A stretch of 64,000 nt of DNA from Aquimarina amphilecti (lineage in GTDB: Bacteria; Bacteroidota; Bacteroidia; Flavobacteriales; Flavobacteriaceae), in the NCBI RefSeq assembly GCF_900109375.1, contig NZ_FOAB01000003.1, positions 210,830 to 274,829 on the forward strand, given 5' to 3'. Both the position numbers and the translations under genes were made by a program. The notes below the pieces were generated by a model. It was not told the DNA's origin. It ran no database searches and saw only the letters and a program-made list of their open reading frames with translations. Positions 54,475 through 63,907 of this stretch are shown piece by piece. Numbering within the stretch: the first letter of the stretch is position 1; each line of letters starts with the position of its first letter.

Positions 54475-55476
54475 CTATACTTCAACTGCAATTGATCTTG
54501 GTTTATAATCTTTAGCTAAATCAGCAATTGCTTTTATATGTTCTGGTGTCGTTCCACAGCATCCTCCGACAATATTTACTAAACTTTTATCCATATATTC
54601 CTTAATCTGAGATGCCATTTGTTCTGGGGTTTCATCATACTCTCCAAAAGCATTTGGTAATCCTGCATTAGGATGTGCTGAGACTCCAAAATTGGCTTTC
54701 TGGGCCAACACTTCTAAATGTGGAGTTAACTGACTTGCTCCTAATGCGCAATTAAAACCTACAGATAACATAGGAATATGTGATACGGAAATCAAAAATG
54801 CTTCTGCCGTTTGTCCAGATAGTGTTCGGCCACTTGCATCAGTAATCGTACCACTTATCATAATTGGTACTTCTATATTTCGTTCATCTTTAACCTCTTC
54901 AATTGCAAAAAGTGCTGCTTTCGCATTCAAAGTATCAAAAATAGTTTCTACTAAAAGAATATCAGAACCACCATCTATTAGTGCTTCTACCTGTTGTTTA
55001 TAAGCAATTCTGAGTTCATCAAAAGTAACCGCTCTAAACCCAGGATCGTTTACATCTGGAGACATACTAGCTGTTCTATTAGTCGGGCCAATAGATCCTG
55101 CCACAAATCGAGGTTTATGAGGTTCTTTCTCCGTAAATTCATCAGCTACCTCTTTGGCTATTTTAGCAGACTGATAATTTAATTCATAAACCAATTCCTC
55201 CATCTCATAGTCTGCCATTGCAATTGTAGTCCCAGAAAAAGTATTGGTTTCTACAATATCAGCTCCTGCCTCAAAATACAATCGGTGCACTTCTTTTATT
55301 GCATCAGGTTGCGTAATACTCAACAAATCGTTATTCCCTTGTACGGGAACAGACCAATCTTTAAATCGTTCTCCTCTGAAATCTTCTTCTGTAAACTTAT
55401 GACGTTGTAACATGGTACCCATCGCACCATCAAGTACAAGAATTCTTTCTTCTAATATTTTTTTTATATCCTTCAT
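54475..55476 (-). CDS. metH: Methionine synthase, homocysteine-binding part (split MetH)
   Basis: The 333-residue protein is the first module of MetH: a TIM barrel that binds homocysteine through zinc. Landmarks are [23 protein letters not shown], the zinc Cys in [11 protein letters not shown] and the pair [11 protein letters not shown]. It ends where the pterin module would begin in a single-chain MetH. The next gene starts three bases later. The split form is familiar in Flavobacteria. It is the first gene after the SAM-I riboswitch. Confidence 0.96.
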   Translation of the reverse strand: MKDIKKILEERILVLDGAMGTMLQRHKFTEEDFRGERFKDWSVPVQGNNDLLSITQPDAIKEVHRLYFEAGADIVETNTFSGTTIAMADYEMEELVYELNYQSAKIAKEVADEFTEKEPHKPRFVAGSIGPTNRTASMSPDVNDPGFRAVTFDELRIAYKQQVEALIDGGSDILLVETIFDTLNAKAALFAIEEVKDERNIEVPIMISGTITDASGRTLSGQTAEAFLISVSHIPMLSVGFNCALGASQLTPHLEVLAQKANFGVSAHPNAGLPNAFGEYDETPEQMASQIKEYMDKSLVNIVGGCCGTTPEHIKAIADLAKDYKPRSIAVEV

Positions 55477-55519
55477 TTATTCATCGTACGGCTAAGTTCA
55501 TCAAAGCCCATTTTAAAAT

Positions 55520-55545
55520 AATAAAAACCCTTAACTGGTTTAATT
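55520..55545 (-). terminator. Weak candidate terminator between riboswitch and metH
   Basis: Minus strand AAACC, 7-base loop, GGTTT and then TTATTATTTT. The 5-bp stem is weak. It could be the expression platform of the SAM-I riboswitch, but I could not draw a clear antiterminator partner. Confidence 0.3.
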
Positions 55546-55641
55546 TAATATTATTAAACAATATTAATTTCCCTTAGAAAAGGAATTACATTAAAATTAT
55601 ATCAAGAAAAATAAATGGAAATAGCGAAGGCTATGGTCATT

Positions 55642-55745
55642 GTTATCTATTTCGTTATAATACGAATAGAATGTAGCACCTTCTTTAAAAGATAAAGGGT
55701 TGCTAAGGTATCATAGGGTCTATTCCCTCCACCTTTCTTGATAAC
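55642..55745 (-). ncRNA. SAM-I (S-box) riboswitch
   Basis: On the minus strand the aptamer starts GTTATCAAGAAAGGTGGAGG and continues with GATACCTTAGCAACC and GGTGCTAcATTCT (the usual GGTGCcAaTTCC), and closes with ATAGATAAC. The ends GTTATC/GATAAC make helix P1. These are the conserved core blocks of SAM-I, in order. It lies 166 bases before the first metH gene and should switch off metH-metH-metF when SAM is plentiful. The expression platform is not obvious; an AU-rich 8-bp hairpin (TTAATATT/AATATTAA) and a weak U-tailed hairpin follow. Confidence 0.93.
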
Positions 55746-55797
55746 ATTTTAATATTTATATGAACTAAACAGCTTTACTGTTCTTATACCACAAATT

Positions 55798-55812
55798 AAA
55801 GGCATAGCCTTT
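55798..55812 (-). terminator. Weak hairpin after the ferredoxin gene
   Basis: AAAGGC, 3-base loop, GCCTTT, then AATTTG on the minus strand. It is 25 bases past the ferredoxin stop and could end the sulfate operon, but the T-run is poor. Confidence 0.35.
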
Positions 55813-55837
55813 TGTTTTGCAAGTTTATTCTACTTTT

Positions 55838-56158
55838 TTAAGATTCAGGAGCTAATTCGACTTCCAAACCATCTAATTCTGGAGTAATTGGAATCTGACA
55901 TCCTAACCTACTATTATCTTCTACATAAAAAGCTTCTGCCAACATTAGATCTTCATCTTGTCCCATTTCAGGAAGCTCGTGATCAGATAAAACATAACAT
56001 TGACAAGATGCACACATCGCCATACCACCGCAAGTTCCTTCTACAGGAAGTTCATATGCCTTACATACTTCCATCAGGTTCATAGCCATATCTGTTGGAG
56101 CCTGTACTTCGTGCACTTCTCCTTCTCTATCTTTTATCTTTATGGTAACATCTGACAT
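55838..56158 (-). CDS. 2Fe-2S ferredoxin, adrenodoxin/putidaredoxin type
   Basis: The product has 106 residues from the ATG at 56158 (MSDVTIKIKD); an in-frame start at 56206 would add 16 residues that do not fit the family. The cluster ligands are in GTCGGMAMCASCQC (CxxxxxCxxC) and the fourth Cys in RLGCQIP. It lies downstream of a ferredoxin reductase in the sulfate-assimilation cluster, so it is the likely electron carrier to the sulfite reductase. Confidence 0.93.
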   Translation of the reverse strand: MSDVTIKIKDREGEVHEVQAPTDMAMNLMEVCKAYELPVEGTCGGMAMCASCQCYVLSDHELPEMGQDEDLMLAEAFYVEDNSRLGCQIPITPELDGLEVELAPES

Positions 56159-56244
56159 ATTTCTTGTCTTAATTGTATAAAAATCCTCGCAAATATACCA
56201 AATCATTCAGTATATATTGCGAGGATTATACTATTCTATATTTT

Positions 56245-57300
56245 CTAAACTATAGCTTTTACAACTTCTTTTTTAGCTTCTTTTTTAGAACCATCAAATC
56301 CTTCAACTCCTCCAACAGTAGTATACTTCATTACATACTTCTTATCTGGGAAGATTCTTTGATAAGCGCTTTGACACATAATAGCTGCCTCGTGAAATCC
56401 TGAAAGGATCAACTTCAGCTTTCCTTTATAGGTATTAACATCACCTATAGCATAAATACCTGGTATATTTGTTTGGTAATCATAAGAATTATCAACTTTT
56501 ATTGCATTCTTTTCTATCTCTAACCCCCAGTTCCCAATAGGTCCTAACTTTGGTGACAATCCAAATAAAGGAATGAAATAATCTGTATCTACATGGATAT
56601 CTCCTTCTGTTTTATGCTTGATTCCTAAACCAGTTACGTGAGCATCGCCTTTAATTTCTTTTACTTCAGCTTCAGTAATTAGATTTACCTTACCTAATTT
56701 AGTTAACTCAGCAACTCTTTCTACTGAATCTAATGCTCCTCTAAATTCATTTCTTCTATGCACCAAGGTAACTTCACTTGCTACCTCTGCTAAGAAAATA
56801 GTCCAATCCAAAGCAGAATCTCCTCCACCAGCAATTACAACTCTTTTGTCCCTATACACTTCTGGATCCCTAATAATATAGGCAACTCCTTTATCTTCAA
56901 AATCTGCAATATTTGGAATAGGTGGTTTACGTGGCTCAAAAGAACCTAACCCTCCAGCGATTGCTACAACAGGTGCATTATGCTTAACACCTCGTAATGT
57001 AGTAACAACAAAAGTTCCGTCTTCTAGTTTTTCAATGGTTTCTGCTCGATCTCCTAATGTAAAACCTGGTTCAAAAGGTTTTATTTGTTCCATTAAATTA
57101 TTTACCAAATCTCCTGCTAAAATCTCAGGAAACCCAGGAATATCATATATTGGTTTTTTTGGGTATATCTCTGAACATTGTCCTCCTGGTTGAGGCAATG
57201 CATCAATAAGATGTGTTTTTAATTTTAGTAATCCAGCTTCAAAAACAGTAAATAATCCTGTTGGTCCTGCTCCGATGATTAGAATATCAGTCTTGATCAT
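56245..57300 (-). CDS. Ferredoxin--NADP+ reductase, thioredoxin reductase-like
   Basis: The 351-residue FAD enzyme starts at the ATG at 57300; the TTG two codons upstream is less likely. It has the FAD loop IIGAGPTGLFT, PGGQCSEIYP, IPGFP, the NADPH loop VIAGGGDSALDW and the C-terminal YAIGDVNTYKGKLKLI. No redox-active CxxC is present in the position used by thioredoxin reductase, which fits the YumC-type ferredoxin reductases. Its start overlaps the siroheme dehydrogenase gene, and the ferredoxin gene follows. Together they would pass electrons from NADPH to sulfite reductase. Confidence 0.93.
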   Translation of the reverse strand: MIKTDILIIGAGPTGLFTVFEAGLLKLKTHLIDALPQPGGQCSEIYPKKPIYDIPGFPEILAGDLVNNLMEQIKPFEPGFTLGDRAETIEKLEDGTFVVTTLRGVKHNAPVVAIAGGLGSFEPRKPPIPNIADFEDKGVAYIIRDPEVYRDKRVVIAGGGDSALDWTIFLAEVASEVTLVHRRNEFRGALDSVERVAELTKLGKVNLITEAEVKEIKGDAHVTGLGIKHKTEGDIHVDTDYFIPLFGLSPKLGPIGNWGLEIEKNAIKVDNSYDYQTNIPGIYAIGDVNTYKGKLKLILSGFHEAAIMCQSAYQRIFPDKKYVMKYTTVGGVEGFDGSKKEAKKEVVKAIV

Positions 57301-57889
57301 GTTCAACTTCTTTTTTTCCTATTAATCCTTTGGTGAATTCATTAAGTGTTTCCACTTTTTCTTCAAAATCACCTTTTATTGTTTTTCTATATTCGTTTAA
57401 ATTCTTAACTAAATCATCAATGTTTTCCGGAATTACTTCTTCAAAAAACTGACGCAGTCGTTTTGCCGTTGTAGGTGACTTTCCGTTTGTTGAAATAGCC
57501 ACTTTTACGTTTCCTTTGGTTACAATACCTCCCATATAAAAATCACAATATGGAGGATTGTCTGCTACATTCACCAACTTACTTCTTTTCCTACAGTCTT
57601 TATAAACTTGTACATTAACATCAGGAACATCTGTAGTAGCTATCACAATATGTTTCCCTTTAAGAAAACGTCTGCGATATTTCTTTTTAATCATTTCTAT
57701 TCCAAACTTTTTAGCTAAAGCAATTGTATCTTCTCTGTACATGGGAGAAACCATTGTTACTTTGGCATCAGGACTAGATTTTAATAAGAACGTTAGTTTT
57801 TCTTCGGCCACATTTCCTCCTCCAACTATCAGGATTTCGAGGTTTTTAACTTTCAGAAAAACCGGATATAAATTATTTCTTTCTTCCAT
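57287..57889 (-). CDS. Precorrin-2 dehydrogenase/sirohydrochlorin ferrochelatase
   Basis: This 200-residue CysG N-terminal/Met8-type protein has FLKVKNLEILIVGGGNVAEEK with the NAD loop, then ATTDVPDVN, ADNPPYCDFYMGG and ISTNGKSPTTAKRLR. It oxidises precorrin-2 to sirohydrochlorin and probably inserts iron, giving siroheme. It follows cobA after 21 bases, so the two functions of CysG are on separate genes here. It supplies the cofactor for the sulfite reductase. Confidence 0.92.
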   Translation of the reverse strand: MEERNNLYPVFLKVKNLEILIVGGGNVAEEKLTFLLKSSPDAKVTMVSPMYREDTIALAKKFGIEMIKKKYRRRFLKGKHIVIATTDVPDVNVQVYKDCRKRSKLVNVADNPPYCDFYMGGIVTKGNVKVAISTNGKSPTTAKRLRQFFEEVIPENIDDLVKNLNEYRKTIKGDFEEKVETLNEFTKGLIGKKEVEHDQD

Positions 57890-57910
57890 CTTTATAGTTA
57901 TCCTGAACTA

Positions 57911-58678
57911 TCAAGATACGATTTCTTCTGTTACTTCTTGACAAATTGTAGCTAATTTCGCTCTTCGCTCAACTACTTCTCCAATCACAATAATGGCTGG
58001 CGAAGACATTTTTTTTTCTAAAACTACTTGTTCTATAGTCTGTATCGAACCATACCCAAACTTCTCATTTTCAGTTGTTCCGTTCTGAATAACAGCAACT
58101 GGAATATCTTGTTTATTTTCGGCTGCAAAGATACTAACTATTTCGTTTAACTTGCTCATCCCCATTAAAATTACCACAGTTGCATTAGATTTAGCTGCCA
58201 GGCAAACATCCTGCGATAATTTATGTGATTTAGTGGTTCCCGTAATTACCCAGAAGCTCTCTGAAGAACCTCTTTTGGTCAATGGAATTCCTTGGTAAGC
58301 AGGAACTGCTAATGACGATGATATCCCTGGAACCATATTAGTTTCTATACTAAATTGTTGTACATAATCAATTTCTTCTGCTCCTCGACCAAAAATAAAT
58401 GGATCTCCTCCTTTTAATCGCACTACGTGTCCGCTACTTTTGGCTCTACTAACAATCAATTCATTAATTTGTTCTTGTTGATAAGCATAGCACCCTTTTC
58501 TTTTACCTACAAATATCTTCTCTGCATTAGACGCATATTCTAGTAAAGATTCATTGATGAGCGCATCATATAACACCACATCGGCAGACTCCAATACTTT
58601 GATTGCTTTTAATGTAATCAAATCCGGATCTCCTGGTCCTGCTCCAACTACTGTTAATTTTGGTGTTTTACTACTCAT
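57911..58678 (-). CDS. cobA: Uroporphyrinogen-III C-methyltransferase
   Basis: The 255-residue SAM-dependent methyltransferase makes precorrin-2 from uroporphyrinogen III. Signatures are VVGAGPGDPDLITLKA, VLYDALI, KRKGCYAYQQEQIN, VVRLKGGDPFIFGRG and the block VPGISSSLAVPAYQGIPLTKRG in parts. Placed between sulfite reductase and the siroheme dehydrogenase, it serves siroheme supply rather than cobalamin. Confidence 0.95.
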   Translation of the reverse strand: MSSKTPKLTVVGAGPGDPDLITLKAIKVLESADVVLYDALINESLLEYASNAEKIFVGKRKGCYAYQQEQINELIVSRAKSSGHVVRLKGGDPFIFGRGAEEIDYVQQFSIETNMVPGISSSLAVPAYQGIPLTKRGSSESFWVITGTTKSHKLSQDVCLAAKSNATVVILMGMSKLNEIVSIFAAENKQDIPVAVIQNGTTENEKFGYGSIQTIEQVVLEKKMSSPAIIVIGEVVERRAKLATICQEVTEEIVS

Positions 58679-58730
58679 TTTTATTCACTTATTATCTTTA
58701 TTACAAAGGGTTTATAGCTTTGTAAAGATA

Positions 58731-60821
58731 TTATACATTTTCTACTTCAAGTGCTCTAAACGCTTGCACTTTTTGCAAAAATTGCCCTGCTTTTTTAATA
58801 TAATCCACTGCAAAATCCTTGTTTGGTGCGTTTTTCTGAAGTTGATATATTAAATCTGTAAATGTTCCATCAAGATTAATCTTACCGCTTACTACAAACT
58901 CCTCGTCGAATTGACTTATGATTCCGGCATGTGTATTAGTCTTCTTATTTTCTGCTAACAATAATGCTTTAGCAGAATTCACTAGTGAACTATACGCATG
59001 ATATACCGCATCAGAATATATTTCATTATCAAAAGACCTTTTTGCATTCTCAATTTTTTCTTCACTCTCTAAGAACAAAGTAGCAATTAAATCAATCACA
59101 ACACCAGCGCATTCTCCAACTCCAATAGCTTTTACATATTCCTGTTCGGTTCCCCAATCAATAAAATCCTCTTGTGTTAAATTATCAACATTAGATAAAT
59201 CCGTTAAAAAATTATAAAAATACTTTTCTCCTTTATCTTCATAATATGCTACAAAAGTTCTACCATTTGCATTTTCTTCATAATCATCCAAGATTCTACG
59301 TAATGCTTCTGGACCTCTTCTACTAGGAATTTTTACTACTTTATCTGCAAAACGTCCTTTTCCATCACCAAGATTACCTCCTCCAAGCAATACTTGTAAT
59401 GCTGGTGCTACTAATTTATCTTTTGTTCTTACTGACATTCCCTGAAAACCAATATTAGCCATATTATGTTGACCACAAGCATTCATACATCCACTGATTT
59501 TAATCACTAAATCTTCTTTCTCTAAATATTGTGGGTATTCAGTTTTAATAACTCTTTCTAATTCTTCAGCGATACCTGTACTACTAGCTATTCCTAAATT
59601 ACAAGTATCAGTACCTGGACACGCTGTAATATCAATTGCTTTATTATAACCAGCTTCTACAAATCCAAGTTTTTCTAATTCTTGATAGAAAAATGGAAGT
59701 AATTCTTCTTTAACAAAAGGAATTAAAATATTCTGGCGTAGTGATAATCTTATTTCTCCAGCGGCATATTTTTCAACCAACTCAGCAAGTAAACGAGCTT
59801 TATCTGTATAAAAATCACCTAATAAAACTTTAATTCCAATTGCGACAAATTCTTTTTGTTTTTGTCTGATTACATTGGTAGATTCCCATAAATCATACGC
59901 CTTTTGATCAACAACACTTACTTTTGGAACTTCTACTGACACCGGTATTGATGCTACGTAAGCTTCTACATCAATGGCAACTGTTTTTTGTACAATTGCA
60001 TTTTGTTCTGCTTCTACTAGTTCTTTAAAAGCTTCTAAACCTATATCCTTTACTAAGAATTTCATTCTTGCTTTTGCTCTACTTTTTCTTTCTCCGTGAC
60101 GATCAAAAACTCTCAGCACTCCTTCCATTAAAGGAATAATTTTATCTGAAGGTAAAAAGCTATATAATTCATCTGCATGTCTTGGCTGAGAACCTAATCC
60201 CCCAGCAAGCATTACTTTAAATCCTCTTACTCCATTTTCAACTTTAGCAATAAAACCAAGATCATGCATATATGACAAACCAGTATCTTCTTCAGTTCCT
60301 GAGAAAGACACTTTAAACTTACGCCCCATTTCCTGACATATCGGATTTCTTAAAAAGAAACGAAACAGCGCATCTGCATATGGAGATACATCAAAAGGTT
60401 CTTTTAGGTCAATTCCTGCAGTTTCGGAAGCAGTAACATTACGCACTGTATTACCGCAAGCTTCTCTAAGTGTTACGTCATCTCTTTCTAACTCTGCCCA
60501 AAGTTCTGGTGTTCTATTTAAGTCTACATAATGAATCTGTATATCCTGACGAGTTGTAATATGCAATCTTCCTCGTGAATATTCATCAGATACATCACAA
60601 ATTCTTCGTAACTGATTACTCAAAACTTTACCATATGGTAATTTAATACGAATCATCTGTACACCTTCCTGTCTTTGCCCATAAACTCCACGTGCTAAAC
60701 GAAGGCTACGAAACTTTTCTTCATCAATCTTTCCTTTATGGAATTGCTCAATTTTATTAGCTAATTCTATAATATCTTTTTGGACAATTGGGTTTTCTAT
60801 TTCTGTTCTAAAACTTTGCAT
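58731..60821 (-). CDS. Siroheme-dependent sulfite/nitrite reductase with C-terminal HEPN domain
   Basis: The 696-residue protein has the duplicated ferredoxin-like and siroheme-binding halves of the assimilatory sulfite/nitrite reductase family. The 4Fe-4S/siroheme ligands are Cys401 and Cys407 (CPGTDTCNLG) and Cys445 and Cys449 (CMNACGQHNM). From about residue 565 an extra all-helical HEPN-like domain is fused, ending QFLQKVQAFRALE. Context with cysH, cysD and cysN indicates sulfite as substrate. The absence of a flavoprotein subunit fits the ferredoxin and ferredoxin reductase genes further downstream as electron source. The role of the HEPN domain is unknown. Confidence 0.92.
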   Translation of the reverse strand: MQSFRTEIENPIVQKDIIELANKIEQFHKGKIDEEKFRSLRLARGVYGQRQEGVQMIRIKLPYGKVLSNQLRRICDVSDEYSRGRLHITTRQDIQIHYVDLNRTPELWAELERDDVTLREACGNTVRNVTASETAGIDLKEPFDVSPYADALFRFFLRNPICQEMGRKFKVSFSGTEEDTGLSYMHDLGFIAKVENGVRGFKVMLAGGLGSQPRHADELYSFLPSDKIIPLMEGVLRVFDRHGERKSRAKARMKFLVKDIGLEAFKELVEAEQNAIVQKTVAIDVEAYVASIPVSVEVPKVSVVDQKAYDLWESTNVIRQKQKEFVAIGIKVLLGDFYTDKARLLAELVEKYAAGEIRLSLRQNILIPFVKEELLPFFYQELEKLGFVEAGYNKAIDITACPGTDTCNLGIASSTGIAEELERVIKTEYPQYLEKEDLVIKISGCMNACGQHNMANIGFQGMSVRTKDKLVAPALQVLLGGGNLGDGKGRFADKVVKIPSRRGPEALRRILDDYEENANGRTFVAYYEDKGEKYFYNFLTDLSNVDNLTQEDFIDWGTEQEYVKAIGVGECAGVVIDLIATLFLESEEKIENAKRSFDNEIYSDAVYHAYSSLVNSAKALLLAENKKTNTHAGIISQFDEEFVVSGKINLDGTFTDLIYQLQKNAPNKDFAVDYIKKAGQFLQKVQAFRALEVENV

Positions 60822-60927
60822 TTTTTTTCGTATTTCAACCTTTAAAAAAGGATATAATTATGACTTTTGTATAAAGGTTTTTAATTCTAAAAATTCTTGT
60901 TTTTTCTTATCAGGTAAAGATTTCTAT

Positions 60928-62175
60928 TTATAGAATAAAGCCTACTCCTGAAGTATTATTGGTTTGAGAATCTATTAATATAAATGACCCAGAAGCTTTG
61001 TTCTTATCATAAGAATCAATTGCTAATGGTTTGCTTAATTGTATCTGAACTTTTCCTATTTCATTAAGTTTTAATGAGTTTTTAGCAGTATCCTCTCCAG
61101 AGAAATCAGTAGCAACCGTTCCGCTAATATTTTTCACTTTCGCTAAAATCCTACTACTTCCACTCTGAATGAAATAATTTGTCCCTGGATTTAAATCTCT
61201 ACTATCCATCCAGCATACGGTAGCAGTTAGTTGTTTCTCTACACGAGGTTTTTCTGATGATTTTACTATCATATCACCTCTACTTACGTTTACATCATCT
61301 TCAAGCGTAATTGTGCACGAACTACCTCTACCTGCTGTATCAAACTTTTGATCAAAAAAGAAAATCTCTTTCACTTTAGATGTTGTTAATGAAGGTAAAA
61401 TTGTTACGTCATCACCTACAGAAAGATCTCCTCCATATAATTTACCAGCATATCCTCTAAAATCATGAAACTCATCCTTTTTAGGTCTAATTACTGTTTG
61501 TATAGGAAACCGAACTTCTGCTTTTTCATAAACATCTTGCGCATCTAGTTCTTCTAAATGTTCCAATAATGTTTGACCTTTATACCAAGGAGTATTTTCA
61601 GATTTTGAAACTACATTATCTCCTTGCAAAGCACTTACTGGAATAAAGGTTATATTCTGTTCTTTGTAATCACTCTTAGCAATTAATTTTTCAAAATCAG
61701 CTTTAATCGCTTCATACGTATCCTGAGCAAAATCTACTAAATCCATTTTGTTCACCGCCACAATCACATCCTTTACTCTCAAAAGATTATTAATAAAAAA
61801 GTGTCGATATGTTTGCTCAATAACTCCTTTTCTAGCATCAACCAAAATAATGGATGCCTGAGAAGTTGAAGCTCCAGTAACCATGTTCCTAGTATATTCA
61901 ATATGGCCAGGAGTATCAGCTATGATGTAACTTTTCGTTTTCGTAGAAAAATAAATATGCGCTACATCAATAGTAATACCTTGTTCTCTTTCTGCTACTA
62001 ACCCATCAGTGGCTAATGAAAAATCTAGATAATCAAAGCCATTTGCTTTACTTCTAGTTTCAATTGCTTCTAGTTTATCCGTTGTTAATGATTTTGTATC
62101 ATATAATATACGGCCAATCAAGGTACTTTTACCATCATCTACACTACCTGCTGTTGCTATTTTTAATACATCCAT
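60928..62175 (-). CDS. cysN: CysN, sulfate adenylyltransferase GTPase subunit
   Basis: CysN is the EF-Tu-like GTPase that drives sulfate activation to APS by CysD. The 415 residues have the G1 loop ATAGSVDDGKSTLIGRIL, the G3 motif ADTPGHIEYTRNM, the G4 motif VNKMD and the beta-barrel domains with PIQTVIRPKKDEFHDFRG. There is no CysC (APS kinase) fusion, as the chain stops after the barrel domains. It follows cysD after 72 bases. Confidence 0.96.
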   Translation of the reverse strand: MDVLKIATAGSVDDGKSTLIGRILYDTKSLTTDKLEAIETRSKANGFDYLDFSLATDGLVAEREQGITIDVAHIYFSTKTKSYIIADTPGHIEYTRNMVTGASTSQASIILVDARKGVIEQTYRHFFINNLLRVKDVIVAVNKMDLVDFAQDTYEAIKADFEKLIAKSDYKEQNITFIPVSALQGDNVVSKSENTPWYKGQTLLEHLEELDAQDVYEKAEVRFPIQTVIRPKKDEFHDFRGYAGKLYGGDLSVGDDVTILPSLTTSKVKEIFFFDQKFDTAGRGSSCTITLEDDVNVSRGDMIVKSSEKPRVEKQLTATVCWMDSRDLNPGTNYFIQSGSSRILAKVKNISGTVATDFSGEDTAKNSLKLNEIGKVQIQLSKPLAIDSYDKNKASGSFILIDSQTNNTSGVGFIL

Positions 62176-62247
62176 TTCTTTCTAATTGATTATTCATAGT
62201 TGATCATTGACAGATAAACTGTATAAATGAACAACTATCAACTTATT

Positions 62248-63186
62248 TTAAAAGTACCCTTGTTGTTTACGTTTTTCCATCGCTGCTTCAGATCTTTTAT
62301 CATCTATCCGAGCTCCTCTTTCTGATATAGTAGATTCTCTAATTTCTGAAACAACTTTATCTATGGTGATTGCATCAGAGAGCACAGCTGCAGTACAAGA
62401 CATATCACCAACAGTACGAAATCTAACTAATCTTTCTTCCACTAATTCATCTTCTTCTCTATGCACAACATCATCCTCTGCGGACCAGATCATTCCATCT
62501 CTGATAAATGTTTTTCGTTTATGAGCAAAATAGATCGATGGGATTTCAATGTCTTCTTTTTGGATATAACTCCAAACATCTAATTCTGTCCAATTACTAA
62601 TTGGAAATACTCGAACATTCTGACCTAAATCAATCTTACCATTAAGATGATCAAAAAGTTCTGGTCGCTGGTTTTTTTCATCCCACTGGCCAAAATCATC
62701 TCTTACAGAAAAGATACGTTCTTTTGCTCTAGCTTTTTCTTCATCTCTTCTTGCTCCGCCAATAGCTGCATCAAACTTAAATTCTTCTAATGCATCAAGA
62801 AGTGTTGTAGTCTGCAAACTATTTCGGCTTGCATATTTCCCTTTCTCTTCTATTACTTTACCTTGATCAATAGAATCCTGAACATTACGAACTATTAATT
62901 CTACTCCAAGTTCTTTTACCAAACGATCTCTAAATTCAATGGTCTCAGGAAAATTATGTCCTGTATCTATATGTAAAAGAGGAAACGGAATTTTACCAGG
63001 GTAAAATGCTTTTTGTGCTAACCTTACTAAGGTAATAGAATCTTTTCCGCCTGAAAAAAGCAAGACAGGCTTTTCAAATTGAGCTACCACTTCTCTAAAA
63101 ATATAAATCGCCTCACTTTCTAAAGGATTCACTTTTAGGACTTTTCTGCTCACAGTCTTTTCTTTTATCTGTTCAATTACTTCCAT
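62248..63186 (-). CDS. cysD: CysD, sulfate adenylyltransferase catalytic subunit
   Basis: CysD adenylylates sulfate with ATP, giving APS. The 312 residues are a PP-loop ATPase of the PAPS reductase-like family: LLFSGGKDSITLVRLA, LLHIDTGHNFPET, IGGARRDEEKARAKERIFS, RPELFDHLNGKI and VRFRTVGDMSCTAAVLSDA. All are conserved. It lies between cysH and cysN. Confidence 0.97.
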   Translation of the reverse strand: MEVIEQIKEKTVSRKVLKVNPLESEAIYIFREVVAQFEKPVLLFSGGKDSITLVRLAQKAFYPGKIPFPLLHIDTGHNFPETIEFRDRLVKELGVELIVRNVQDSIDQGKVIEEKGKYASRNSLQTTTLLDALEEFKFDAAIGGARRDEEKARAKERIFSVRDDFGQWDEKNQRPELFDHLNGKIDLGQNVRVFPISNWTELDVWSYIQKEDIEIPSIYFAHKRKTFIRDGMIWSAEDDVVHREEDELVEERLVRFRTVGDMSCTAAVLSDAITIDKVVSEIRESTISERGARIDDKRSEAAMEKRKQQGYF

Positions 63187-63238
63187 GTAATTTAATATTT
63201 TTTTATATATTTTCGATCTAACTAATCAACAAATTAAT

Positions 63239-63907
63239 CTAACTCGTATGAATCCCACACTCTCTATTATCTAAGACTTTTGTTGGATCAAAATACTTAA
63301 ATTCATTCGGCAAACCATGTTGCTTTAAATACACATCTAACTCCGCATCACTATAATAGTAAAAAGGGCTTACTTTTAACACCCCATCACTACCAAGACT
63401 TAAAATATCCAAAGAATCTCTCAATGCTGTTTGCCCCTTACGTAAGTTCGTAAACCATACATCTGGTTTAAAATCTGTCATTGCTCTTTTAAAAGGCTCA
63501 AGCTTTACCTGTTGTGTAAACACTTTATGCTTCGAATCATTAATATCAGGAATTCCCATCACTACATCTCTATGTGCGGATGTCTGTTTTGGAACGTATA
63601 ATTGCACATTAAGATTAAGTAGATCAATTACCTCCTCTGCATGTCTGTATGTGTTTGGAGTATTGTATCCAGAGTCACACCATATAACAGGGATATCAGA
63701 CAACGCTTTAGCACTCACACTAAGAATCGCGGCTTCATACGGTCTGAAATTAGTAGTTACAACTGGAGTTTTTGCATTTAAAACCGCCCATTGTGTAATC
63801 TCTAAAGGAGTTTTATCCTTTAGTGTATTATTCAAGTCCTGTATTTCTTTTTGTGTAAATTTCATTTTTTGTAATTCTTTTTCTAAAACTGCAATTATCT
63901 CCCCCAT
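63239..63907 (-). CDS. cysH: CysH, phosphoadenylyl-sulfate reductase
   Basis: CysH reduces activated sulfate to sulfite with thioredoxin. The 222 residues show the family pattern IPVIWCDSGYNTPNTYRHAE, the substrate loop TNLRKGQTALRDS and the catalytic tail RECGIHTS. The paired cysteines that hold the 4Fe-4S cluster of APS reductases are absent, so PAPS is the likely substrate. An APS kinase would then be needed and none is in the window. The ATG at 63907 overlaps the DUF2061 stop by 13 bases; Met15 (63865) is an alternative start closer to some relatives. Confidence 0.9.
   Translation of the reverse strand: MGEIIAVLEKELQKMKFTQKEIQDLNNTLKDKTPLEITQWAVLNAKTPVVTTNFRPYEAAILSVSAKALSDIPVIWCDSGYNTPNTYRHAEEVIDLLNLNVQLYVPKQTSAHRDVVMGIPDINDSKHKVFTQQVKLEPFKRAMTDFKPDVWFTNLRKGQTALRDSLDILSLGSDGVLKVSPFYYYSDAELDVYLKQHGLPNEFKYFDPTKVLDNRECGIHTS

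Noticed and set aside
54471..55476. metH broken by a stop codon (pseudogene)
   Set aside because: Both halves are intact modules with a proper start and a three-base gap, as expected for the split MetH of Flavobacteria.
56159..56206. Extended N-terminus for the 2Fe-2S ferredoxin
   Set aside because: The 16 extra residues do not resemble the family; the internal ATG gives a standard-length protein.
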